DNA from: Campylobacter concisus ATCC 51562
Lineage (GTDB): Bacteria; Campylobacterota; Campylobacteria; Campylobacterales; Campylobacteraceae
Length of the DNA stretch: 38,040 nt
Assembly: GCF_000466745.1 (NCBI RefSeq)
Contig: NZ_ANNI01000005.1
Coordinates: 1 to 38,040 of the forward strand
Direction of reading: 5' to 3'
The notes beneath the pieces were generated by a model that was not told the origin of the DNA, made no database searches, and worked only from the letters and a program-made list of their open reading frames with translations. The first letter of the stretch is position 1; every line of letters starts with the position of its first letter. The position numbers and the translations under genes are program-made. Positions 7,844-17,151 of this stretch are shown in pieces.

Positions 7844-8827
7844 TTATGCCTTTAAGCCAACGCCTATTGCAAATGCATCTGCGTTTCTTACTTCTAGGCA
7901 GCTTTCAGTGTAGTATCTCTTTTGGATAGCTGTTTTTGAAGTAGTCACGTCTTTTAACTCAGTTGGCACTAATAGGCCATTTTTCATATAGTCAAAATCT
8001 CCTGCGATGATACAATCTCCCAAGCCGTATTTAGGGCTTAAGAAGCGGTGAAGTCTAAAATTTACCCTGCCAAAGTCAGTGTCTAGACTAACAACGCTAG
8101 AGTTGATATTTTTCTCATTACCAAATTGGCGAGTAGCTATTTTATTGATGGCCGGTTTTAAATCAGCACCGATAAACACATCTTTTGGAGTTGTGCCTGC
8201 ATCCCAAATGTTTTGAAGTAGTTGTGACAGCACGGTTTCAGTTAGTGCTGCTGGAGTGCCTTTCCAGTCACCTGAGCTATCAAATGCTACAACGTTACCA
8301 CGCTTGCCACTTGCAAATGCAGCCGCACCTTTAGCTAAGAAATAAAATAGTCCTGCCATTTCGCCAGCTGTTGCATCCGTTCTAACAGTCGGTGCTTTAA
8401 ACACACTCTTTTTAGCATCAGCGTCACGACCAAGACCAAAAAGAGCGTATTCCATATCTAGCTTATGCTCTTTTGCTCTTTTGGCTGTCTCACGCTCTAG
8501 CTCTTTACCGCCATAAGTAGCCACTGCTTGCATACTTCTTGACACACTCACGTTTGAAGTGAAAATTTGCACTGCGTTTGAAGTCTTTTGCATACTTGAT
8601 TTGATCTGATCATCAAAGTCAGAAATCTCTAGCTGTGCGTTTTTCTTTGGGGCAGCTAAGCTGTCAGTTAGCCAAGAGTGCTCTATACCTTTAACACTTG
8701 AAGTGCCAATTAGTTTAAGTATAGGCGTCTCGTCAGCACCTATTAAAATTATGTTTTCGTAGACTGAGGGTTTTAAGCCTTCACGTTTTGTAGCTGGGGC
8801 TTGAAACCCAGTTGTAGTTATTGCCAT
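7844..8827 (-). CDS. Major capsid protein, SU10/DUF5309 type
   Basis: A 327-residue coat protein from ATG 8827 (MAITTTGFQ), chosen because AGGAG lies 7 nt upstream; an ATG at 8848 has no ribosome site. The N-terminus (ENIILIGADETPILKLIG, HSWLTDSLA) matches the pattern of SU10-like HK97-fold major capsid proteins. Later segments KLDMEYALFGLGRDA and DCIIAGDFDYMKNGLLVP fit the same family. It would form the icosahedral shell. A minus-strand terminator (8900-8931) lies upstream, so this gene may have a separate transcript or strong boosting promoter. Leader hairpin at 8877-8900. Confidence 0.88.
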   Translation of the reverse strand: MAITTTGFQAPATKREGLKPSVYENIILIGADETPILKLIGTSSVKGIEHSWLTDSLAAPKKNAQLEISDFDDQIKSSMQKTSNAVQIFTSNVSVSRSMQAVATYGGKELERETAKRAKEHKLDMEYALFGLGRDADAKKSVFKAPTVRTDATAGEMAGLFYFLAKGAAAFASGKRGNVVAFDSSGDWKGTPAALTETVLSQLLQNIWDAGTTPKDVFIGADLKPAINKIATRQFGNEKNINSSVVSLDTDFGRVNFRLHRFLSPKYGLGDCIIAGDFDYMKNGLLVPTELKDVTTSKTAIQKRYYTESCLEVRNADAFAIGVGLKA

Positions 8828-8876
8828 TTCTTTGCTCCTTTTATGCAATTTAATGGCAATTTATCATTTGTAGCTG

Positions 8877-8900
8877 TGCCAAATCTACCCAATTTTGGCA
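8877..8900 (-). repeat. 24-bp hairpin element, copy in the capsid-gene leader
   Basis: Identical over 24 bp to 17405-17428. On the minus strand the arms TGCCAAA and TTTGGCA pair as a 7-bp stem around the loop ATTGGGTAGA. This copy sits between a terminator and the capsid ribosome site. It may be an operator or an RNA-level control element. Confidence 0.6.
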
Positions 8901-8931
8901 AAAAAAGAATAAATTTTATTTAATTATTCTT
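8900..8931 (-). terminator. Intrinsic terminator between the 1399-residue gene and the capsid gene
   Basis: On the minus strand AAGAATAA (complement of 8924-8931) pairs with TTATTCTT (complement of 8905-8912) around an 11-nt loop, followed by a run of seven U. The stem is AT-rich but the layout is that of an intrinsic terminator downstream of the internal-protein gene. Confidence 0.55.
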
Positions 8932-8977
8932 AGAGTTTTTAGTAGATATATAACTATTTTTAGTTACTTGGCTAGTT

Positions 8978-11900
8978 TTATTTTTTAGTTAGCCTACTTA
9001 CTGCTTTAGCTTTTACTCCGTCGCTTATATCTTTATTTAGTAGCACTTTCTTAACTAAGCCCACTTTGTCTCCACTCATATCTATCGCATCAAGTAGCTT
9101 AAGCTTTGGGTTTTCAAACTTCATAGGCTCTTTTAAGTTTCTATCAGAATAAAAGGTTATAATGTTGTCAAGGCTGCCACTTGGGCTTAACCCCTTTTTC
9201 GTGGCTGGGCGAAGGTCATTAGTAATTGAGGACACGTCTTGGCTTTTGCCAAGCGGTAACCCTCTCCCTTCGCCATTTTTATTACTAACTACTAGCTTAA
9301 ACCTGACACCTTTATCATCTTCCCACTCATAAATACGAGCATTTTTCTTATTTACAAATGGCTCTTTGTGTTCTTTAATAAAATTACGCACATTTTCACC
9401 CAAATTTAGCAATTCCTCTTTCGTAACAAAACCAGCCTTATTTTCATCATCTAAGTGCCTGATGCTTATATGCTTCGCTCCTTTACCAATATTGCCTCGT
9501 TCGTATTTGATAGCATCATTTATGTTGTCTAAGTCTTGCTTTATTTGTATAGCGTTCTTACCATTATATGTGACATTATAGATGCCTCTTTTTTCTTGTT
9601 TAGCAAGTTTATCCACTCCTGCATTATCAACTATCTTTTTTATCTCTTCGCTTGGCTTTTTAGATATACCTAGTATCTTATTATAAAGCTCAGGACTTAC
9701 CCTTTTTACCCCCTCAGCTGTTATCCTTGATCCAAACAATGCATATATAAAACCCTTTGCAAACTCTTCAGGGCTTACATTGCCATTTTCATCAGCACCA
9801 TTTGCTGTGCCACCAATTAAGCCACTTGCTATGTGTGGGCTTGCGTTTATTGTTCTACCACCTTTTGGATTAGATAGGCTTCCGAATTCTCGCTCAAAGT
9901 CTTCCATGTCAGCATAATCACTGGTTTTTTTATACTCATAGCCAAGTGCATCACTGCTTTCAAGATCAGATTTTAGTTTATTAAAAGTAGCCTCGTCCAT
10001 CTTTCCAGCTCTTATCTTCGCAACGTCAGCTTTTGTAGTTAAAAAATCTGCTTTATAATTTTTCTCGTACCCTGCTGGCGTTAATTTATATTCCCAGCCA
10101 CCAACTCCGTCGTTGCTCTCAATATTTCTATCAGCTATTCTATTTCTGCCATATTTTGCATTTTTAGCCAATATATTTTCTCTATCACTTAAAAACTTAT
10201 CCACATCATATTCATTTAAAAGCTTTTTAAACTCTTCTTGCGTTTGTTTTGGTATAATGCTTTCATCAGAGCTAGAGAATGTGCTTTTTGCACCAGCCGT
10301 CGGTCCAACCTGATTAACATCAGCACGTTGGAGTGTAGGGTATGGCGTCCCTACCTTTAGCTCTTTCTCATTAACTTTTCTTAGTCTATCCATCTCATTT
10401 TTATTTGTGCTTTTTGATAAGTGTCCTACAAGCCCACTTTCTTTTACTATGCCAAGCTTCCCTACGCTCCCGTCTTCTAAGACCTTAGCTATTAAAGCTA
10501 TATCTGGACGGTTGTTTTTAAAAAAGTGAGTTGGGTTATTTTTTATCTCTTTTAGCAGCCTATACACATCGCTTGGCTTTTTAAAAAGTTCAGGGTGCTT
10601 ATTTTGTAAAATAAATAAATTTGCACTAAGCTCGTTATTATTTATTTCTGATAGTTCCCTCACCCAGTCATCCACGCTAATTTTTACATTTAAATCACTC
10701 TTTGGCGCTGGGCTTTCTTTTGTGATGAAATTATCCCCTTTTGTTTCTACGTTTTGAGCCTCTTCTCTTAACGCCTTTACCTCGTTTTTAAAAGCTTCTA
10801 ATAGTTTAGTTGAGTTCTCTGGCACATCTTTTATCTCTATCTTTTCAAGATTATTAATGACACTTTTTAGATCGCCTGCCTTATTAATTGCATTTCTTAT
10901 ATGATTTTTTAAAGCTGCATCATTTCCAAGAACTGGCAGTAGCGACTTTAACCTTTCAATGGCTAAATTTCTCTTCATTGTCTTAAGTGCCCCAGTTACT
11001 GAATGCCCTATGCCTTGTTGTAGTTCTTTAGCCTTTGGATTTATGGCTGTTAGTTTTTCAAGTAGTGCTGAAGTGTTATTTAGTATAGGAGCTTTTTTAT
11101 TTAGCTCGCTCATGATCTCTACCGCTCTTTTACTCTCAAACGGAGCATCTTTTAAAGCAGCACTTACTTTAGAAAAATCAGTTATGCCATCTTTGCTAAA
11201 TTTCTCTATAACGCCACGTATTAGGTTGGTTTCTAAGGCTTCTTGCTCACTACTGCTTAGCCTAGATGTAAGCGCTTTAAAATCAAGCCCATTTTCAGCA
11301 TTTAGAGCTTTTAAAAGCGAGTTTGTTATATCGCCACTACTCTTTAGCTCACCCATTACATCATGGTAAATTTTAGAGTTTTGAAGCTCTTTAAAAAGAG
11401 CATATTCGCTCCTTGCTTGCTTTAGCACATCTTTTGCTTTTTGGCTAAGAGCTGGGTTATTAAAGGCTTGCTCAGCGACATTGTCTATTGCATTATCTAC
11501 TGCTTCTATCATCTTGCCAAGTGTTTTTTTAGTGCCTGCTGTGATAGCATCAGGAGCAGTTAGCCTTGCCATATCAGCACTTAGCACGTTTCTTACTTCG
11601 TTAAGCCCTTTAAAGCCTTTGGTGTTTCCTAATAGTTCCAATGTGCTATCTCTATACCCTGCTGGCAGTCTTAGCGCCTGAGTACCAAGTTCATGCTTCG
11701 CTTGTAGTAAATTTGCGCTTGCTTCTTTGCCTGCAAAGGCATCGTCAAGAGCGTTTATCACCTCGCCAAAGTTATCTTTTGTGCGTTTTTCGTATCCGCT
11801 TAAAATGTCAGCGGTCTTTTTCTTATCTACCATATTTAAAAGGGTATTTTTTGCGTCTGCGTTTAAGTCACTTGACATTTTATAGATTTTTGAAAAGCTC

Positions 11901-13177
11901 TTAGGGTCATTTGCTACTGTGTTAGCGATTATCTCAGCCCCCTTTGCGTCATTGCCAAGAGCGGTTAAAAGCAAATCCATCTCTTGCTCTTTTATCTTGT
12001 CGCCTTTTATTATATCTCTTGTAGCTTTTTGTGCTGGAGCGAGAATTTTTTCATTTACGTAGTTGATGCCCTTTTGCACCTTCTCATTGCCAACATTTGG
12101 TAAAGTGTAAGTCTTATCATCATTTAGTAGAGCTTTATACATATCTTCATCAAGAGCTTCTTTGGATAAATTTTGAGCTACCGCGACATTTGCTTCGCCA
12201 CCTAGCTTATCCGCCATTGCTTTTTGTGCTCCACCGATATTGTCATTTACTACATATCTAAAGATTGGTTTTACTATTGAATAATCACTAGCCTTGCTAA
12301 CTCCTTTTTTAAGTGCTTCTTTTACTGCTGGAGATGCCATTGTTGCAAGCGGGCCTGAGATCAAAGCGTCATCGCTTGCTCCACGCAAAGCGTGTTTTAA
12401 ATAATCATCGCCATTTATCGTCTCATCGCCAAGTATTCTTTTATCGGCCATTAAGTCCATAGCCGCTCCAGCTCCACTTGCTCCAGCTGTTGCTAATGCT
12501 GTGCTTATAGCTTTTTGTGCTGTGCTTAGTTTTTTGGTTGGCAAAAGGGCTGAAGCTACACTTATCGCACCCATAGGCACGCCCATTTCATTTAGATATG
12601 TTGAAAGACTATCACCGATACCAGGCTCATCTACTGGGATAAATTTATCCCCTTTTTGAAGATAATATTTTCCGTTTGCTTCCCTCACATCATCATAATT
12701 ATTCTTTTTAGCCCAGTTGTAGAGCAAATTTTCAGTTCTATCCTTTACCGCTTTTTCTTTGTCTTCATAACCTGCCATTTGAGATAAAATATTTCTATCA
12801 TCACCTGCATGTTTTGCTCTTGCTAACGCTTCAGTAGCCTTTTTCTTTTCTAAATCTTCACCACTTGCTCCATCGTAATGGTAATAATCAAGCATTCCCC
12901 CAATCTCTTTGCCAACACCTTTTATGACATTTATTGGGGAGATTTGATCCGCAAATTCGCCAACTTTGTCATACCACGTCTTTTCCTTTGGCGTAGCATC
13001 TACTGCCTTACTCATATCAGGGGCAGGCGGCGCATAAGTTGGTGCGCTATTTGCTGCTGGTTGTGCGCCTAATAAATTATCAGGTATCTCGACCTCTTTC
13101 ATGCCACTAGGTATTTTTACCCAGTTGCCGCCTATTTGCATTTCACTTTTATTTTCAGGTATTTTTATCCAAGCCAT
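8978..13177 (-). CDS. Giant internal virion/polyvalent protein with PBECR-like nuclease domain
   Basis: A 1399-residue protein preceded by AGGA. The N-terminus repeats a WIKIP/WVKIP motif. Residues about 190-260 are Ala/Gly-rich hydrophobic, and a long helical middle follows. Residues about 1205-1350 resemble phage-Barnase-EndoU-ColicinE5/D-RelE-like (PBECR) RNase domains: GAKHISIRHLDDENK (His1236, His1241), GFVTKEELLNLG, FKLVVSNKNG, then IITFYSDRN. Residues about 845-930 (HPELFKKPSDVYRLLKEI, NPTHFF with His884, ESGLVGH) look like a second such module. A GGTANGADENGN stretch near 1125 is typical of large polyvalent proteins. By position (after scaffold and internal genes, before capsid) it is probably packaged and injected with DNA, delivering nuclease activity. 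Domain calls are by pattern, not search. Confidence 0.75.
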   Translation of the reverse strand: MAWIKIPENKSEMQIGGNWVKIPSGMKEVEIPDNLLGAQPAANSAPTYAPPAPDMSKAVDATPKEKTWYDKVGEFADQISPINVIKGVGKEIGGMLDYYHYDGASGEDLEKKKATEALARAKHAGDDRNILSQMAGYEDKEKAVKDRTENLLYNWAKKNNYDDVREANGKYYLQKGDKFIPVDEPGIGDSLSTYLNEMGVPMGAISVASALLPTKKLSTAQKAISTALATAGASGAGAAMDLMADKRILGDETINGDDYLKHALRGASDDALISGPLATMASPAVKEALKKGVSKASDYSIVKPIFRYVVNDNIGGAQKAMADKLGGEANVAVAQNLSKEALDEDMYKALLNDDKTYTLPNVGNEKVQKGINYVNEKILAPAQKATRDIIKGDKIKEQEMDLLLTALGNDAKGAEIIANTVANDPKSFSKIYKMSSDLNADAKNTLLNMVDKKKTADILSGYEKRTKDNFGEVINALDDAFAGKEASANLLQAKHELGTQALRLPAGYRDSTLELLGNTKGFKGLNEVRNVLSADMARLTAPDAITAGTKKTLGKMIEAVDNAIDNVAEQAFNNPALSQKAKDVLKQARSEYALFKELQNSKIYHDVMGELKSSGDITNSLLKALNAENGLDFKALTSRLSSSEQEALETNLIRGVIEKFSKDGITDFSKVSAALKDAPFESKRAVEIMSELNKKAPILNNTSALLEKLTAINPKAKELQQGIGHSVTGALKTMKRNLAIERLKSLLPVLGNDAALKNHIRNAINKAGDLKSVINNLEKIEIKDVPENSTKLLEAFKNEVKALREEAQNVETKGDNFITKESPAPKSDLNVKISVDDWVRELSEINNNELSANLFILQNKHPELFKKPSDVYRLLKEIKNNPTHFFKNNRPDIALIAKVLEDGSVGKLGIVKESGLVGHLSKSTNKNEMDRLRKVNEKELKVGTPYPTLQRADVNQVGPTAGAKSTFSSSDESIIPKQTQEEFKKLLNEYDVDKFLSDRENILAKNAKYGRNRIADRNIESNDGVGGWEYKLTPAGYEKNYKADFLTTKADVAKIRAGKMDEATFNKLKSDLESSDALGYEYKKTSDYADMEDFEREFGSLSNPKGGRTINASPHIASGLIGGTANGADENGNVSPEEFAKGFIYALFGSRITAEGVKRVSPELYNKILGISKKPSEEIKKIVDNAGVDKLAKQEKRGIYNVTYNGKNAIQIKQDLDNINDAIKYERGNIGKGAKHISIRHLDDENKAGFVTKEELLNLGENVRNFIKEHKEPFVNKKNARIYEWEDDKGVRFKLVVSNKNGEGRGLPLGKSQDVSSITNDLRPATKKGLSPSGSLDNIITFYSDRNLKEPMKFENPKLKLLDAIDMSGDKVGLVKKVLLNKDISDGVKAKAVSRLTKK

Positions 13178-13187
13178 TTTTATTTTC

Positions 13188-14417
13188 CTATCTAAAACTT
13201 ATGCCAAGTGCGTCAGCATCTACATAGTTTTTTTGTGTATTGTTTCTCTCGCTCTTCAAACTTCGCCCCTCTTGTGGCGTTTGCGGTGTTTGTGGTTTGC
13301 TTTTATCTATTCTTCTGCCATCGGCGTCAAATTCTCTAAAATTAGAGTCAAAAAAACCATTATTAAAATAATATTTATATTTTTGTGCCGCTGCTTTTTC
13401 AATATCCTCTGTGTCTATCCCACTATCTTTTAACGCTTGTATCTTGTTTGTGATCTGTGATAGCAGCCTATTTATTGAGCTATCACTCTTTACTCTATAA
13501 CTTGTATCAGTCCAAGAGTTAGTGCTTGGCAAGACCTCCATTAAGTCTTGATATTGTTGGTTTGATATTTTCCCTGAGCCCACCAAATCTTTTGCCGCTT
13601 GCCTTATAAATCCTAAATCGTTTTTAAATTTTTCCGTTTTTGGGTCTTGCATATTAAACACTTTAGCTACAGAGTGACCTAAGTTTTGTATAGCCCCTTG
13701 CTCGCCACCAGTAAAGTTATTTTTTAAATTTACTAATTGATCGAGCAGGCTAAAATTCCCTGCTATCTCGTCTCTCTCTTTTTGTGTTGGTTGTTTTTTC
13801 TTTATTGCAATATTTGCATTTAGCCCTGCGTTATCGCCAAGCAAGGCACTTATCCCATTTTTTGGATTATTGATATTTAAAATCGCCTTTTTGTATCTAG
13901 TTTGCACTTGAGGGCTTTGATCTTTTATGCTCTCAGGCAAAGTAAATCCTGCTGCGTCAAAGGCTAAATTGGTTTCTAAACTATCACTATTTAGCCCATT
14001 ATTATATTTTTGCATGTCAAAATTAAGTCTATTTGCGTTTGTATTTGCATTTTGCAAAGCAACATTTGCCATTAGATGGTTATAGATGGCATCATTTTGG
14101 TATTTATTTGCTTTTAGCCCTAGCTCTTGCCCTTTTAGCCCAAGCTCGTCACGCTTTAACCCTTGAGTTATAGCGTTATTGTTTGCCGTTTCAGTTTCGG
14201 TTGACATATTGTGACGTATGTTTTCGTTTAGCCTATCTATATTATTTTGCTCGTTTGCTAAATTTGATCTATTCTCCTCTGCTAGCCTTTGTTTTGTGAA
14301 GTTATTTCTTACGCTGTCTTGGTAAATATCCCATAACGCTCTACCAGTTGCGCCCACTGCGTCTATTGTGTTGGTGTTGTAGTTAAAATCTACTTTATTT
14401 GGGTTAAAATACGGCAT
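13188..14417 (-). CDS. Putative internal virion/ejection protein, Asn-rich coiled coil
   Basis: A 409-residue protein with AAGGAG upstream. Residues about 45-150 are N/E/L/Q-rich with coiled-coil spacing (EENRSNLANEQNNIDRLNEN; LKRDELGLKGQELGLKANK is a short internal repeat). The C-terminal third is polar and ends NYVDADALGISFR. No enzyme motif. Location between a small Gly-rich internal-type protein and the 1399-residue gene suggests an ejection or core protein. It ends 11 bp before the next gene. Confidence 0.65.
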   Translation of the reverse strand: MPYFNPNKVDFNYNTNTIDAVGATGRALWDIYQDSVRNNFTKQRLAEENRSNLANEQNNIDRLNENIRHNMSTETETANNNAITQGLKRDELGLKGQELGLKANKYQNDAIYNHLMANVALQNANTNANRLNFDMQKYNNGLNSDSLETNLAFDAAGFTLPESIKDQSPQVQTRYKKAILNINNPKNGISALLGDNAGLNANIAIKKKQPTQKERDEIAGNFSLLDQLVNLKNNFTGGEQGAIQNLGHSVAKVFNMQDPKTEKFKNDLGFIRQAAKDLVGSGKISNQQYQDLMEVLPSTNSWTDTSYRVKSDSSINRLLSQITNKIQALKDSGIDTEDIEKAAAQKYKYYFNNGFFDSNFREFDADGRRIDKSKPQTPQTPQEGRSLKSERNNTQKNYVDADALGISFR

Positions 14418-14443
14418 TTTCGCTCCTTTTTGTGAGGCTTAGA

Positions 14444-14755
14444 TTAGTAAGCCTCGTCCTCTTGTTGTTTATGAAAATTTGACGCGTTCCAAGCATTTAC
14501 TAAATTTTGATTTGCTTGATTTTCTCTTTGTAGCTGTCTTTGAGAAAGCATCTTGTTAAAATCGTAAGCATCTTTATTTAGATTAAATGCTTTTTTTGCC
14601 ATTTTGCTTTGGTTATAAGCACTCCATAATGCGCCACCAGTTCCCAAGGCTGTAAGCCAGTTAGGTGTGCCACCTACGCCGTTTTTATCTCCACCACTTG
14701 AACCGCCAAGCCAGCTAAAAATATTTCCAAGTACGCCATTTTCAGTTTCTGCCAT
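14444..14755 (-). CDS. Small internal virion-type protein
   Basis: A 103-residue protein with AAGGAG upstream. A Gly-rich N-terminal part (FSWLGGSSGGDKNGVGG) is followed by a helical basic region with SKMAKKAFNLNKDAYDFNK and QRENQANQNLVNAWN. I recognise this Gly-rich plus AFNxNKxxYDFN style from small ejection-complex proteins of short-tailed phages, but without a named family. It probably works with its two large downstream neighbours. Confidence 0.6.
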   Translation of the reverse strand: MAETENGVLGNIFSWLGGSSGGDKNGVGGTPNWLTALGTGGALWSAYNQSKMAKKAFNLNKDAYDFNKMLSQRQLQRENQANQNLVNAWNASNFHKQQEDEAY

Positions 14756-14765
14756 TTTATGCTCC

Positions 14766-15419
14766 TTATAATCCTGCTAATTTCAAAAGCTCTGCGCCAT
14801 ATTCCACATCGCTCACATTTTCGCCTTTTTTGGCTCTATCAAACGCCGATAGCTCACTGCTTGCATTTGAGCCGCTTAAAATTTCGTCTGGCTTCTCTTT
14901 GCTTTTTGCTACATTGATCATTCCCATTGCGACTGCTTTCCAACCAACGTAGTTTTCGCCTAGTAGATCACTCATGCCGTGAGCTTTTGCAAACTCTGCT
15001 AGATCATCAGGGCGTATTGTTGGATAATCCTTTTTAAACTCTGCTAGATTTTTATCAAAGACTGCTTGGCGTCTAGCTTCCTCTGCTTGCGCTGCTTGAG
15101 CTTGCGAGATTTGATCCATTTGAGCTTTTAGCGCGTCAAGATTTCCAAGCCCTAAGCTATCAAGCAAGGCTTGTTTTTCGGGTTCAAGTTGTGGTTTTGT
15201 CTCCCGCGCTGATTGCTCTTTTGCTGCTAGCGCCTCGGCCATTGCTTGCTTGATCGCTTCAATATTTAGCTCCTCTTTTTTTGGCTCTTCTGACACTGCC
15301 ACTGGCTCAGTCTTTGCTTCCTCTGCTGGTTGTTCTACCACTTCGTTTGTTTCAGGCTCTGCCTGCTCGTTCCCATTTACTATGGCTGTTAGCTCGTTTA
15401 GTGCTTCTTGCTCTGTCAT
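14766..15419 (-). CDS. Scaffolding protein
   Basis: A 217-residue, very acidic and Ala/Glu/Gln-rich protein. Residues 15-110 are E/P/A/Q-rich and low-complexity, 110-150 helical, and the C-terminus (about 185-217) has a short helical tail, all typical of phage capsid scaffolds. GAGGAG lies 8 nt before the ATG. It lies just after the portal region, upstream of the internal proteins and coat gene. It would guide procapsid assembly around the portal. Confidence 0.75.
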   Translation of the reverse strand: MTEQEALNELTAIVNGNEQAEPETNEVVEQPAEEAKTEPVAVSEEPKKEELNIEAIKQAMAEALAAKEQSARETKPQLEPEKQALLDSLGLGNLDALKAQMDQISQAQAAQAEEARRQAVFDKNLAEFKKDYPTIRPDDLAEFAKAHGMSDLLGENYVGWKAVAMGMINVAKSKEKPDEILSGSNASSELSAFDRAKKGENVSDVEYGAELLKLAGL

Positions 15420-15422
15420 TTA

Positions 15423-15674
15423 TTACTCCTCTTTGTAATTTTCAAAAAAACTTAAAAGGTTTTCGAGAGTTTTTATGTTCTCAATCGCCCTTAACCTCAT
15501 TTCATCGCTGTTTTTATCATTTTGGCTAGCGGTAACACTTGCCGCATAAAGCCCTAATAGATATTCTGAAAAAGCCCTAAACGCTTGGCATTGCGTCAGC
15601 TGGTAAAGCTCCTGCTTCTGCGATAGGCTCTGCCACGCTTGGCAAAATAGCCTGTGGCTTAAGTTGTTTAGCAA
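15423..15674 (-). CDS. Small protein overlapping the portal 3' end
   Basis: An open frame runs from inside the portal gene to 15423. The best start is TTG at 15674, with AGGAG 7 nt upstream; TTG at 15692 is an alternative and no ATG is available. The non-overlapping part (YLLGLYAASVTASQNDKNS and on to FFENYKEE) is helical and charged and looks coding, and it fills the gap to the scaffold gene. Overlap with the portal is about 100 bp, so the exact start is uncertain. Function unknown. Confidence 0.5.
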   Translation of the reverse strand: MLNNLSHRLFCQAWQSLSQKQELYQLTQCQAFRAFSEYLLGLYAASVTASQNDKNSDEMRLRAIENIKTLENLLSFFENYKEE

Positions 15675-17151
15675 GCTCACTCTCCTTTCCAATAAAATTC
15701 TCTGGGTCTTTTATCCCATACAGAGGCAGAAGCTCGAGTAAGATTTTCTCGTTTGCCTCTTTCATTCTATTTGCACCCTCGCCGTCTTGAAGTTGCAAGC
15801 ACATACCAAATTGAGCCGCTATTACTTGGCTAGCATCCATTAGGCTTTTCTTTTGCACCTCTTTGTTTAGCGCTCCTATACCAGTATTTAGATTGATATT
15901 AAAACTTGGCACTTCACCACGGTTAAACCCTGCAAAAAACAATGGGTCGCCGTATTTCCAAACTAAGAATGCAAGACGTTCAAATATAGGCTCAAAAAAG
16001 GTCTCATTGTACGTTCTTATGTAGCCTTGAAGCCTGACGCTACCCTCGTTTGCCATAATTGACGCCATTGTTGCCGTCTCTTGCCTAGTTGTAGGTGCTC
16101 CGTTTTGTTGAGGGCTAACACCGCTTACCTCGCTCATCTCTTGCTCGATCACTTGTATTGTTGCCATTGAAGCGTTGATGTCGCCAGGTGGCACGATCTT
16201 GATGTCAGCTGGGCTATCGGTGAATATTGCACCGCTTGGACGCTCTAAATCAGCTCTTGATATGCTAGTGCTACGATTAAAGATGATTTTTGGCATTGCT
16301 TGGTTTCTTGTCACATCTGTAATTGAGTTTCTAATAGCGTTTAGCTCATCTTGTAACGGCAAAAGTGAAGCAAGTGCAGGCTCCCCATACGCACAAACAA
16401 AAGTTTGGTCTATATTTCTTCTTGTTTGCGGTAGCATATAGCCAAAAACAAAAGGCTGTCCGTCTTTTAGTTCTACTTTGTCCCTTAGTAGCTCTCTATT
16501 GTAAAGCGTGCTAACGCTCCATTTATCATCGTCTAGCTCATAAATTTCATTTAGGCAAATTCTCTCGTAAGGTCTGTTCTCGCTTAGATCAATTTGTCTA
16601 AAAGTTTTATTCTTAATTAGCTTTTTGATGTCGTTTGTCGTGAGATAAATTCTATGCACGATATAGCGGATGTCATCCGTGTTTTGTGCATCAGGGTCAA
16701 AATAGATGTCATTTATATCCACTTCCTCTATCTTTGCCTCATCTTTTGCCCAAAACACTTTTACCACCGAGCTTGCCGAAAAGGCAGATTTTAAAAAAAT
16801 CGGTGCAAAAACTTTGTATAGATTGATCTTGTCGCAGTAAAAATTTAGTGCCTCTTGCCACTTGTCAATCACATCATGCGTTGAGTTTATATAAGGCTCT
16901 AGCTTTGCGAATGTGTCATTATTAAAATATGTTTCGGTTAAGCCGTCATATATTCTTTTGGCTTTTGAGTTTAGCTTTGGTATGTAGTTTTTACTTTTGT
17001 TTCGCTCTTTTAGGCTATGATACTGCTCACTTTCAAGCACCAATAAATACGCATCATTTAGCTTGTCAAAAAAAGGTTTGTACTCCGCATAGCCATTGTA
17101 TGCTGTTTGCACTAGCTCCTCGAGATAGCTTACTCTTTCATCGTTCATCAT
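15577..17151 (-). CDS. Portal protein, podovirus-like
   Basis: A 524-residue portal forming the dodecameric ring at one capsid vertex. Features: helical N-terminus (ERVSYLEELVQTAYNGY), KSKNYIPKLNSKAKRIYDGL, VEEVDINDIYFDPDA-like and IRYIVHRIYLT segments, then the clip/stem-type PLQDELNAIRNSITDVTRN, SEVSGVSPQQNGAPTTRQETA and long C-terminal helices, as in portals of short-tailed phages. It is followed by scaffold and preceded by terminase, the standard order. AGGA lies before ATG 17151. Confidence 0.87.
   Translation of the reverse strand: MMNDERVSYLEELVQTAYNGYAEYKPFFDKLNDAYLLVLESEQYHSLKERNKSKNYIPKLNSKAKRIYDGLTETYFNNDTFAKLEPYINSTHDVIDKWQEALNFYCDKINLYKVFAPIFLKSAFSASSVVKVFWAKDEAKIEEVDINDIYFDPDAQNTDDIRYIVHRIYLTTNDIKKLIKNKTFRQIDLSENRPYERICLNEIYELDDDKWSVSTLYNRELLRDKVELKDGQPFVFGYMLPQTRRNIDQTFVCAYGEPALASLLPLQDELNAIRNSITDVTRNQAMPKIIFNRSTSISRADLERPSGAIFTDSPADIKIVPPGDINASMATIQVIEQEMSEVSGVSPQQNGAPTTRQETATMASIMANEGSVRLQGYIRTYNETFFEPIFERLAFLVWKYGDPLFFAGFNRGEVPSFNINLNTGIGALNKEVQKKSLMDASQVIAAQFGMCLQLQDGEGANRMKEANEKILLELLPLYGIKDPENFIGKESELAKQLKPQAILPSVAEPIAEAGALPADAMPSV

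Noticed and set aside
8828-8848. Upstream ATG at 8848 as the capsid start
   Set aside because: It has no ribosome site, and the AGGAG for the ATG at 8827 lies within those extra codons.
8840-8900. Sigma-54 promoter before the capsid gene
   Set aside because: TGGCAC is present on the minus strand, but the nearest TTGC is about 15 nt away instead of 5.
10959-11369. 136-codon plus-strand frame inside the 1399-residue gene
   Set aside because: Antisense shadow of a continuous coding region; no ribosome site or promoter.
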